A stretch of DNA of 64,000 bases. Source: Polytrichum commune (taxonomy: Eukaryota > Streptophyta > Polytrichopsida > Polytrichales > Polytrichaceae). Within the stretch, counting starts at the first letter, position 1, and every line of letters begins with the position of its first letter. This document shows positions 45,461 to 55,700 of this stretch, piece by piece. Under the pieces are notes generated by a model, which was given only the letters and a program-made list of their open reading frames with translations, ran no database searches and was not told the DNA's origin. The DNA lies in NCBI GenBank assembly GCA_950295325.1, contig OX485803.1, positions 7,192,001 to 7,256,000 of the forward strand, read 5' to 3'. The position numbers and the translations under genes were made by a program.

Positions 45461-45690
45461 TTTCCTCTCTTCTCTCAACTTCCGTCTCAACTACGGAAAC
45501 TCTCTCCCCTCCGGATACCCTCTCTTCCGCTCAACTACTACGGAGTCCCGGCAAGCCAACTGCCGGTGACTGGAAATTACGGAGTCCCAGCAATCCAACT
45601 GCCGGCGGCTCGAGAAAAAAACAGCCTCACCACTCGTTCTCTCGACAATTTTTCTTCTTGCAAAAAGTGGAGAGGAGAAGGAAGGGACCC

Positions 45691-45870
45691 TTAAATATCC
45701 TTCCCCCCTCTTCCTTCCCCTTATACCGTTAGGGTTTAACGGAAAACGGTTGCCAACCGTTTTCCAACGGTTTTACCCCAACCGCCATAAGTCCGTTGTA
45801 ACCGCCACTTCCGGACCGTTGGTGAATCTTGGCATAACCGTTACTAGGTCCGGACCATTGATCCAACGGT
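45691..45870 (-). promoter_or_regulatory. Promoter-like region upstream of the gag-like frame, with AACGG palindrome
   Basis: Read on the minus strand, GGATATTTAAGGG (about 45688-45700) is a plausible TATA box about 230 bp before the first methionine. Upstream of it, many AACGG/CCGTT words occur between 45726 and 45875. They include a perfect palindrome with 12-bp arms around one base: GGAAAACGGTTG (45741-45752), C, CAACCGTTTTCC (45754-45765). Such words resemble MYB-binding sites (AACGG, CNGTTR). Function is inferred. Confidence 0.5.
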
Positions 45871-46750
45871 CCCCCCTAGTCCAATTTGCCGGACCGGTAA
45901 TAATACCCTTTTTATCATTTTTATCGTGCGAGGCGGATTTAGAACGCCTTATTTTCTAGAACAATTAATTTTAACCTAAGAGACCCTATTATCCCTATAT
46001 GAGCATGGTAAAATATGGAAAATGGATCCATATTTCCATATTTTCATATTTTCGTAGAATAGTGGGCTCCCACATGATCAGTGAAGACAAATTTCCAAAA
46101 AAGTGGCACCTTTGTACATGGATATGTGCAATTATGTTGCCCATCCTAACTCATTGACATTCCACACTATTTTGAATATTTACTACCACAGTAACAAGAT
46201 ATTGTTTAATATAATTGTTGTGGGGTTGAATAGTAGACAATGTTATAAGTTGTTTGTAATCTAATATTGACTCAAAGTGATTTGCAAACATAACAATATT
46301 CACATCCATAACATTGTTATGTGGGACTAACAATATTCCATAGAATAATCTCCACGTTCAATATGAATGCAACCTAATAACTTCTGTTCGCCAAGACAAT
46401 TTAGTATAGAATTCTCAGTTCTTTGTAAAACCTTTTATTGGATGCTTTTGAAATGTGTCCTGTTAAAAGCGGAGGAGGTGTAATAAGTACCCGGTGTTGG
46501 TGCAAATGCCATTTCTCCTCAACTAGGACAAGGACCTTAAGAATTCCACCTCACCTCCTATATGGTAACCACCTCCACCACCTTCTACACATTCAACCTT
46601 TTGAAAAGTCCACTTTTTGAAGTATAGCTCTAGTGCTACCTTCCATTTTTGGCATACCTGGGAAAAAGGAACCTCCAAGCATCATCAGTGACAATCGAGA
46701 AATCATCCCATCTTCTTGGTAAATTTACATGGGAGAGAGGGCAACATGGT

Positions 46751-46822
46751 ACACTCTAAACTCCGTAGTATCACACCTGTGGCAACCAAAGTGCATGTGA
46801 TATTACGGAGTTTTGTAGTGTT
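46751..46822. repeat. Hairpin with ~25-bp arms
   Basis: ACACTCTAAACTCCGTAGTA (from 46751) pairs with TATTACGGAGTTTTGTAGTG (to 46820), with a few mismatches and a loop of about 20 bases. Confidence 0.8.
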
Positions 46823-47219
46823 AACATGGATGTGTGATATTATAGAATTAGTGTAGCATGTGACACTATGGAATAACACAAAGGAGATGTGAGAACAATT
46901 TGAATTTGTTCTCTAGTCACCTATGCTAGTGTGATGTGGCGGATGCATGCACCAACATTTAACAAGTGGCATAAGAAGACGAAGAAGAAAAAGAAGAATA
47001 AGAAGGTGACACTCCACATGTTGACACATGGCACAATGCAAGGGTGTGGGTTGACTTCTTTGGTGGTTTGCATAAATGGCAAAATTCATGATAGAAGGGG
47101 GAGAAATGTGACAATAAGGAGTGAGATTTGAACTACAAACATATGTTCCATAGGGTATCATAAGCAAAAAAAAGTGTGTGACATGATGGAGGTCGATATG
47201 ACGGAGTTTAGGGTGTATA

Positions 47220-47520
47220 TGAGAGTATGTCTCATTCATTCCAACGTAAAAGCCTTGAAAAAAGTCCGCTCAACCTTATTAAACACCGAAAATTGTTGCC
47301 CCATGCTAGATCACATCTTCATTCAGTTGGGCCATGCCCCGCCCATGCCTCCTTCATTGTCCGGTCTTCCCCATGTCCCCTGCCCGAACCTACGTGTGAA
47401 CTTTTTCTCGTTGGGAACCAATGCGAGGGAAACATGATACATGAGAGTATCTCTCATTCATCCCAACATAAAAGCCCTGAAAATAGTGCGCAACCTTATT
47501 CAACACCGGAATTTACTCTA
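47220..47520. repeat. Direct repeat of about 80 bp, spacing 222 bp
   Basis: GAGAGTATGTCTCATTCATT...AAAAGCC...CAACCTTATTAAACACCG (47220-47298) recurs as GAGAGTATCTCTCATTCATC...AAAAGCCC...CAACCTTATTCAACACCG (47442-47520). Confidence 0.85.
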
Positions 47521-47654
47521 AAGACCCGGAATCAATCTACTTGAGATAGTAAGTGTGTTACTTTGATGTACTTATTATATGGGATTGAGTTCTAATGTTG
47601 GATGGAGTAAACATACGCTCGTATACGATAACTATTTCTCTACTTACAATGAAT

Positions 47655-47835
47655 GCTCCGGAGAGGGGCAATTATCCCATACGAACATATTTCTAATCTA
47701 TCCAACAATAGAACACGACCTATAGGTTTGTGACCAATGTATATCGAACGACTTGGACTAGACTGATTTTGGATCTTTAAAACTAAATCCAGTGTCAAAT
47801 CAACTAAAAGTTTAATAACTTCCGGTCGCATATTG
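47655..47835 (+). repeat. Dispersed repeat family F, copy 1
   Basis: Blocks ATCTATCCAACAATAGAACA, CCTATAGGTTTG, TCTTTAAAACTAA and GTGTCAAATCAACTAAAA occur in the same order at 62060-62230. Class unknown. Confidence 0.7.
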
Positions 47836-47944
47836 TTCTAGAGCTTGTAAGTTGTTGAATAAGAGGTATGTTATCATGTGATTGTTTTCTCTCTCCATCT
47901 ACTCCTCTTTTTGAGAAGGGGTTCCCAATGTGAGAAGGATGGGT

Positions 47945-47968
47945 TATATATATATATATATATATATC
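47945..47968. repeat. (TA)n microsatellite
   Basis: About 12 TA units seen directly. Confidence 0.9.
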
Positions 47969-48139
47969 CAACCGAAGGACACTTCACATGTTTCGCAGGC
48001 CACCTTGTGAAACAAAGTGTGATCAGGTCAAACTTATTTACTCAACCTCTCATCTTTTATTACAAATGTTAGAAGTTGTCAATGACCATTCAACATCAAA
48101 TATTGACCTTTCACATCTTCCACACCTACTCAACAAACT

Positions 48140-48511
48140 TGAGAGATGACTTTGATGTTGTCACCGGCGTGGATTATGGTGTTGCTCGTCGTCTAACTTA
48201 GTTAGTCTAAGTCTACGCGTAATCATGAAACATGTATTACAATAGATAACTTAGAAAGGCCACGAAGGCTATTGCCTTCTTTCAAAGGTGAACACATTGA
48301 ACATGCACAACGAAGCATGCCAAAACCCATCTCCCCCAAAAGCAAGCTCTGCCATTCCCATACAGTTGGCTAAACATATATGGTTCACCCAAGCACCCCC
48401 ACTATAACTGGGTGGACCATAGTTAGTAGGGTACATGGAAACCAAGTGTTGGGAAGGTCACTCATCCTAGTACCACTCCGGCCTTAGGCCTTTGCATCAT
48501 TGGAATCCCAA
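48140..48511 (-). mobile_element. 5S rRNA-derived repeat, copy 1 (Cassandra-type TRIM LTR or SINE3-like)
   Basis: The plus strand at about 48457-48481 reads GGTCACTCATCCTAGTACCA, which is the antisense of the conserved plant 5S rRNA box C region (GGTCACCCATCCTAGTACTA). It then diverges. Upstream (48150-48440) it matches the second copy in LACS intron 5: GGATTATGGTGTTG, GTCTAAGTCTA, GAAACATGTATTAC and AGGTGAACAC..TTGAAC occur in the same order. Plant elements with 5S sequence inside a short LTR are called Cassandra; which class this is cannot be settled from two copies. Confidence 0.65.
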
Positions 48512-48552
48512 GCTTGCACCTGAACCATGTGCCCAAGGAAACCTTGAAGACC

Positions 48553-48912
48553 CTTAGGGTCACTTCACGCACGAACCAAAGGTTGTGACCACGTAATTGT
48601 GAGGGCCATTGACTCTCGTTCAAAGGTTGTGCTAGTTGTCTAAGGCGCTTGACTCTAATACGGTTTGCCAGAATTGGTGTCTGGCCTACCTCTCGAAGGT
48701 GGGCATGACACAAATTCTAGCAGATCGTGAAACATTATCCATGGTCTGCCATGTGGGAATCCATGTCAACTTCTCATCCATGATAATTTCTTTGAGCCCT
48801 TAGACCTTCACCTTCTAGTGTGAAGTGAACTCGGATGGTCTCGGCCTTTTGGGCCAATGAGAGATCTTAGACTGGTCACGGGCCTTCACTCTTGTGTTGG
48901 ACGTAGCCCTCA
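48553..48912 (+). mobile_element. Mutator-like MITE, family A copy 5
   Basis: The left end CTTAGGGTCACTTCACGCAC is well preserved and the right end (TTGTGTTGGACGTAGCCCT) is degenerate. The interior matches copies 1 and 2 (GTGAGGGCCATTGACTCTCG, CTACCTCTCGAAGGTGGGC, GCCATGTGGGAATCCATGTC, CTTCTAGTGTGAAGTGAACT). Confidence 0.75.
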
Positions 48913-50484
48913 CATTCCAAACGTTTTACAACTCGGGGTTCAAGAGAAAAATGACCACATTTTGGTTGATGTTTGTGTGATGTTTTGTTTTGTTGGGAAG
49001 CCCACCAGAACACACGAGAAATGGCCACCTACTACAAGACTGAAATCCTGTGCGATCGGAATATGTCCAAGGACATGCAAGCGTTTGCCACAGAATATTC
49101 GACTTTTTCCAAAAACGTGCAAGTGTTTGGTAAGGGAATATCTAATAATTAATGTGCAAGCCAGGGACACTATAAATATAAAGAGAGGTTACAGTCTCCC
49201 ATTTAAGGTAACATGAATTCAGGCAGTACAAATTGCTGGGAAGTTTTCTTAAAGGTAACATTTGGGGAGTTTCATGGTTAGGTCACAAAGCACTAAAAAA
49301 AGAAAACTAATAGAATTCAATTTGTTCCTGAGGCATTGGTCTTCAGTTTCTTCAAAATTTGGACATGCTTCAATTTTTGCTTGTTTATTTATGAAACGGT
49401 GATTGTAGGGTACACTGAACCGCATCTTTGGTTTAGTGTGGGCCAAGTTATTCATTAAAGACCCACAACAATGAACAAAAGACTACTTATTGTGGGTCTT
49501 GTTATTTTTCTAATAGCACATGTCAACTTGGAATTTAGGGTTAGGATTTTTTTGAATCCATGGATGCAATAAGAGAGTATAGCAACAATTTATGGGGGTT
49601 TTTTTTAAAACTCTTACAATTAAGTTATGATTTTTCAAAGTCAAAAATCTTAGGGCCAAAAAAAAAAGATAGGTTCTCTGAACTATGTTGACTATAGTAT
49701 ATTGAGTCTACAATGATTAACAAAATTAAGACTCGTAGTCTAGTCTCTTTCAAACACATGATACTTTTTTGGTGACCGTTTTCCTAACCACACCTAACCA
49801 CACGCCACTAAACTATAGGTGTATGAATATATAAGACAAGTAAATTGAATTATGCATGTTTGCCTTAGATCTTAAACACCATGTTCTTGTTCTTATTATT
49901 CTTATTATAATACATTTTGAGAATTTAAAACATCGAAGACACATGGGCATTGACACAATAACCATTCCAAAGTTAAAAAATGTTGGCCATCAACGACGAC
50001 AACATTGTCAATTTGGGAGTAAGAAGGACCTCACTACATATCTTCCTAAAGCCAAGTACACATCATATTGGTTCTACAACCTTATCAAATCATGATCCAT
50101 ATGCACTTTTGTAATGGGTTGGGTACTTAACCCAACTAGTCTTGTACATGCTCTCTTTGATTTAGTATGGCATCAAAATTAACATGCCACAGTTTTATCG
50201 CAAGTCACACTAATTAATCAAACTCTTTAAAATTGATGTGTTGTCTTCTTTCAAATTACTGATGCCTCTTGAGTTATTGCCGTAACCCCTCATATTGGTC
50301 GTGTCATTTGTTACAATTCTTCTTCTACCAATCACAATGTCTCCTCCACTTGTCACAAATTCGCCTACTCTGCCCCACACTAATTTATGTTCATGGTAGA
50401 TCATGTGGCCCACAATAACTTTCATTAGTGTACTTAACACTAATGACAACCCTTATTTTTTTATTTTTTTATTTTTGTGTGGTA
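48913..50484. other. Intergenic DNA, no gene supported
   Basis: Overlapping short frames on both strands near 48860-49220 without motifs, otherwise AT-rich sequence. Confidence 0.4.
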
Positions 50485-50800
50485 CCTATATATTCAGTGG
50501 TATGTGGTTTAGTGTGGCTCCAAGAACGTATCCCAAAAATACACGTTTTTTAAATAGATTGGATTGCATGCTCAAACAAGATAATCATTATAGGCTCAAT
50601 GGTCAACATAGTTGAAGGGGGGGGGGGGTTGGCTTATATGACCAATTTACGAGCACAATTTTTGAATAGAGATATTCATATGAGTTCCAAATATTATGAG
50701 GAAAAGTGATTGTGGCCTTGATTTGGATGTGTTAACTATCCCGTACTTATCACGTTGTTGTATATCCTATGAGAACTCAACTAGTCGTATAAGAAAAAAG
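50485..50800 (-). repeat. Dispersed repeat family B, copy 7
   Basis: It contains GGTATGTGGTTTAGTGTGGC, AATAGATTGGATTGCATGCTC, GGCTCAATGGTCAACATAGT, a run of about 12 G (50619-50630), TTATGAGGAAAAGTGATTGT, TTGATTTGGATGTGTTAACT and CAACTAGTCG. This is the inverted order of the 10720-11075 copy. Confidence 0.7.
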
Positions 50801-51377
50801 AAGAAGATCTTTAACCATTTGGCACTTGAGGTGGTGTTATGAGCTTGGTGCCATGATGATTTTACATAGGTGCTAGGACTAGACACCCACCTATTTGAGA
50901 TGCCCCCCACCACTATTACTCAAGACGAGAACACATTCAATTCTATTGTAGCATGTGTTGTTCTCTTTAAAAATAATTTGACCCTGGAATCAATATCAAA
51001 TGCCATGAATTACTCTTGGGACGTCCGGCATAGATGAATTGGCCATAATTCTATAAGGGTAAATTTCTTACGAAACCCCTTTTACTTGTCAATAATAGTG
51101 AGGGTCCGTTGCCCAACCCTAATAGCATGCCCACACTAGGACCGGTGACTGGTCCATGATAGGTGGAAAGTTTTCATCTTTATAGGAGCTACTATCTTGT
51201 ATGCAGTGAAGGGAGTGGGCGAGATTGCAACACATTGCATCCAACAAGGTTGACTTGCGTAGGACGAAAACTCCTTATTGGTAGGAGTAAATTTTGTAAA
51301 GAGATGAACTTTCCCTATCAAAAGGGGCTTCTCCTAAGAAGCAACGATTGGCCCTAGTGTGGGCATGGCATAATAAG

Positions 51378-51411
<34 letters not shown>

Positions 51412-51412
51412 T
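50801..51412. other. Spacer with (GT)n microsatellite
   Basis: No gene supported. A long TG run (51381-51409) abuts the TTAA element that begins at 51413. Confidence 0.45.
51381..51409. repeat. (GT)n microsatellite
   Basis: About 14 TG units seen directly. Confidence 0.95.
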
Positions 51413-51416
51413 TTAA

Positions 51417-52273
51417 CCCCTAATGTCCTATGCGACCATAATTTGGTCATGAGCAATTTGCTTTGACCCCTTTGACACTCGTTCAGATGTTTTTTTGATT
51501 GTTTCAACTACTCCTCTTGTTCGTGTTCAAGTATGCTACGTTTTTCCGCACGGATACTTTTGATTCAACAAAGTTAGTTATTTTTGGATCAAATCTAACA
51601 TGGGAGTGTGCTCTCAACTGGTTTACATCGGAACCGGTCCATGAACCAAAACTTGACATTTGTCACGTCTGGGGTTTAGAGACAACAAATCCCAAACTTT
51701 GTTTTTTTTGTTTTGGTTTTGGGTTGATTCCTACGTGCTAATGATTCCCAATTCATATGAAATTTTGCATGACACTCAAACGCAACATATCCTAAACATC
51801 TATCGTTGGAGGTTATAATTGGACATGTGTTGGTGGGTGTAAATCCATGTCGAAAGTGTGCAGTTGTGGCACCTCTGCCTCAAATTATGAGGCTTCCCAA
51901 ATCATTAGAAAATAATGGTTTCAAGATTTGTGAATTGATTCGAGTAGATATATTGCCGTTCGTTTTGAACGAGGGTAGCATTTGGTCATTGGAGGTGGTT
52001 TCAGTGGAGGTTCAATCAAAACACCAACCCTAATTTGAATTTATGAACTGTTGTCCTTGAAGACCACTATTGACATCCCTATTATAATCTCCTACATAAC
52101 AGAGGTGCAGCGTGTAAAACTTGGATTGTGAGTAGTCACCTCTAACCTGCAAACATCTACACGATTGGGATTGGATTTGTCAAAAGAGGTGAAGTTCTTC
52201 AGCCATGGTCGCTGAAATCGCGGTCACATTTTCTGGCCAAATTTGAGGGGAATTGGGCTTGGGTAGTTAGGGG
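51417..52273. mobile_element. TTAA-flanked element (piggyBac-like), candidate copy 2
   Basis: The left end is CCCCTAATGTCCTATGCGACC-like and the right end reads, inverted, CCCCTAACTACCC. The ends share CCCCTAA and little more. TTAA lies on both sides (51413-51416 and 52274-52277). As in the first copy, a palindrome (GACCATAATTTGGTC, 51433-51447) follows the left end at a similar distance. The 857-bp length is close to the 825 bp of copy 1, but I could not match the interiors. No transposase is seen. Confidence 0.45.
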
Positions 52274-52277
52274 TTAA

Positions 52278-52741
52278 CTTGTGACTTCCCCCTCCCCGCT
52301 CGCTCGCTCGCTCGCTGGCTGGCTCTCACGTGCCTCCCCCGCAAACTCGCACAAATAGAGGAGCCCGATCATAGCCCATGTCTGCCACAGATTAGCCAGC
52401 CGCACGCCACGCCATTCCATTCTAGCTGCCTCCACCCACATAACTTTTATTTGGCATTCCCCTCCTGTGGCACATTTTCTAAGCTCAAACTTGGTACAAT
52501 AGCACCGCACAAACACACAAAGCCGTTCGGCGACGGACCTCTGCAATTTCCAAATCTTGAGATCTTCTCAGACCCGTCACGCATCTCGTCGGTTGGGTTG
52601 TGCGCGCACAGTCATCCAGACAGATTGGTTCGTCGAGTGGGCGGTGAATCCGAGGTGGAGACAGGCAAGCACAAGGCAGGAGAAGTCGGAGGCATACATC
52701 TTGTGCCTGAGTTGGTTGTAAGTTAGAGACGAGAAACAAAA
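52278..52741 (+). promoter_or_regulatory. LACS promoter and 5' UTR region
   Basis: This is the 464 bp between the TTAA element and the start codon. It holds a (CTCG)n run at about 52298-52316 and a perfect G-box (CACGTG, 52327-52332), the core site of plant bZIP and bHLH factors. A weak TATA-like word (CAAATAGAGG, about 52352-52361) follows. The region is more GC-rich than the upstream DNA. The transcription start is not determined. Roles of these sites are inferred. Confidence 0.45.
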
Positions 52742-55700
52742 ATGGCGACCCAATATGAGTACCTGTGGAAGTCTGGGGAAGCAGAGGCAGCGACGGAAGG
52801 AGTGCCGTCCAAGGGACCGACTTACAGGAGCATTTATGCCAAAGATGGCTTCCCTGCGCTCCCCGCTAACATGCACTCTACGTGGGACCTGTTTGTGTAA
52901 GCCATCGCTACCACTTCGTCTCCTTCTTTCTTGAATCATTCACCTTCTTGTTTCCCTTGCATTCAAGTCTCCATCCTCATTTGGGAAGCAGTCGCCTCGG
53001 TTGTAACGTCGCGCGCGCTTGGCATTTTGGCGGGGGGGAGCACAGTGCCCACAACGTGTGGAGGGTTTAAGCCCAAAACCCCGGGGTCATGGCAGCTTGT
53101 TCCAGGATGTGAAACATCATAATTAGAATCAAGTATGAGATGATTAGCAAATTCAAATCATCGTTCCCTCCGTAGCTATTTTCCTTTCCTCATAACTTTC
53201 GGAGGTTATATGATTATCTTACGCATTTGACAAAGTGAGGATTCTTGTGCTCATTAAATGGTCATATAGGTCGGCACACTTGTGTTCACTATTGTGCCTA
53301 GAATGCTTAACATCATAAGTCAAGCACGTAGTCTGATCTCGTATCAACACACACACATGGATTCAAACCCAAAACCCGGGTCACAGCTTGTTCCAGGATA
53401 TGAGCACGCAAGCACCTAGTGCAAGATGATTAGCACATTCAAATCGTTCCTGTAGACGTTTTCCTGGAGCTTTCGGCGCTCATATGCATATCTAATTTAC
53501 TTGGCAAAGTGAAGATTGTTGGGCTCATCAAATGGGCATAATAGAGGTCCGCACAATTGTGTTGAGTATTGAGCCTAGAATGGTTAAGTATCATATTTTG
53601 AGCACGAAGTAGTCCAATCTCTTCTAAACACACACATGGATCCATGCCCAAAACCTGGGTAACTGCTTGAGCAAATCTAATTTGTGCCCAAAGCCAATTT
53701 CCTCATAATTTTCGTCGCTCATAGGAATATCTTATTCATTAGTCAAAGTGAATATTCTTGTGCTCATTGAATGGTCATATTCGTCCCCCAATGATGATGT
53801 TGACTGTTGAGCCTAGAATGGTTAACAAATTTTGATTGAGTACTTAGTCCAATCCATTTTAAGTTCATGATGGCTTTTTGGTTCCTAGATTCACACCTGA
53901 CCACATACCATTCGAGTACAGGTGTCCACAGTTTTGGGGATGTTGGATCAGTACCGGTCTAGCTTAATGGTTTATGGTGAAGGAAGTGGCATCTGTATAC
54001 TTGGGTTTATTTCCTATTAGTACTATTTTTCCTCCCAAACCAGCAACAAGCTTGAGACTGGATCGTGTACATTTTGAGGTGTGAGAAAATTTGCTATCAT
54101 ATGTAAAGGCTCAGTGGTTGGATCACACCCTGGGTCACAGCTTATTCCAGGTTTCATCAGCCCGGCTTCTTGGTTCCCGGGAGACAATGACGACTGCATT
54201 TGGAAGTAGGCCAAATTTTATAAGTGATGCAGGAAATTATGAGTAAATTTGAATCACTTGATCCCATACGCTATCCTGCCGTCCACGACACATAGGCTTC
54301 GTCGTGCACTTCATTGATTGCCAGTGTTGCAGATGAAATCAGGAGGTCCAACCTTTACTGATCGTTCCCTCAAAGTAGTCGCTCTGTATGGTATTCTGCA
54401 TTCTGAGCACAAGTACTTGTGATCATTGTTGATGGTAAAGGCATTTGTATCTGTCCTTCTCTTCCAAGTTCTACTTTCTCCCAAACTATTAACAAGCTGA
54501 CACTTAATTTTCATTCAATAGTTACAGATTGGGTTCACCTAGAGATCAGAAATAAGTCGGTATTAATGACTAAATGACAACACCTTTGACCTCGTAAAAA
54601 TTATCATCGTCCACGTCTAGGTCACACAGAATGGATGCGAGTCCCATCTCGTATGTAATCGTGTCATTTGTTCAAAATTTTACAATCGCATATGTTTCTG
54701 TATTTAATGCATATGTGTGTTGACATCATGTTGTTTCTCCCATCTTTCAAACAAAGTGTTATTTTGTTTACGTGCTGAATTTTATCTAGGCATTGATGCT
54801 CATCATTTGTTATTTCAGAGCATCCAAAGACAAGTATGCAAATAACAAATTGCTTGGTCATCGTAAGATTGGCGCTGATGGAGTGGTAAGTTTCCTACTG
54901 TATGCTTTATTTTTTTTTTGGTAAATGATGTTTCGGGACGATTCAATGTTGTCTCGATCAGTCTTGACGTCTAGTTTTAGTGACAATTTCTGTGTGATGT
55001 GCAGGCTGGGGAATATGTCTGGCTGACATATCAGGAGGTCTATGACATTGTGATCCTGCTCGGTTCTGCAATTCGCCACATGGGCGTTGAACCTGTATGT
55101 TGCTGCTCCTTTATTGGCTTGCATTATTTAGTAGGAATTTGATTAGTGGAGTTACTTCAATGTGACTCAGTAATTCTACTTAACAGCATAATCGAGAAAA
55201 TATAGTACCTATAAATATATCTATTCCAGCATTGTAAATTTGATTAAAAACAAGTGTACCAAGGCAGGGTTTGATAAAGTTGACTTGGCTACAGAATTTG
55301 ATGATTTCTTGCACCGTTTATTTTGCAGAAAGAACGTTGTGGAGTTTATGGAGCCAATTGTCCAGAATGGTTCATGGCCATGGAGGTGGGAACCTATTCC
55401 ACCATAATTAAACTGAGATGCCATGAAGAAAGAGAACACACCTTATTGCACTGCTTATCATGAAACATCATTGTGCTCTGACTTCACTGTCCTGTTTGAA
55501 ATGCATATGTTTATACAATAATTCCTATTGTCTATCTAATTCTATGCATGTTGGGTTCTTTAGCTGAGCAGAATTTTCTGCTGATTTTGAGCAACCAAGT
55601 TGATATACATTGTGTGCTATTGGAAATTACAGGCATGCAATAGTCACAGCATGATGTGTGTACCTCTTTATGATACCCTTGGTAATTTTTCAACTTAACC

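Larger units (their letters stand above)
42051..45959 (-). mobile_element. GC-rich TCCGGA-rich island, probable retroelement body
   Basis: Base composition changes abruptly from AT-rich to GC-rich at about 42050 and back at about 45950. I counted about 30 TCCGGA hexamers by eye from 42061 to 44960, in coding and non-coding parts alike, against almost none elsewhere in the window. At the low-coordinate edge is a hairpin (42062-42092), and another GC-rich hairpin lies at 43238-43260 (GCGGCGGCC and its complement). A 200-bp block at about 42515-42715 is repeated at about 42800-42975 (spacing 286 bp). The island contains a decayed minus-strand gag-like frame and a promoter-like region. LTRs were not identified. 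Confidence 0.55.
45960..48139. other. Intergenic DNA with small repeats
   Basis: It includes an inverted match to 13200-13270 near 46155-46300, a small hairpin (46751-46822), a two-copy repeat (47220-47298 and 47442-47520), a dispersed repeat (47655-47835) and a TA microsatellite (47945-47968). No gene supported. Confidence 0.5.
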
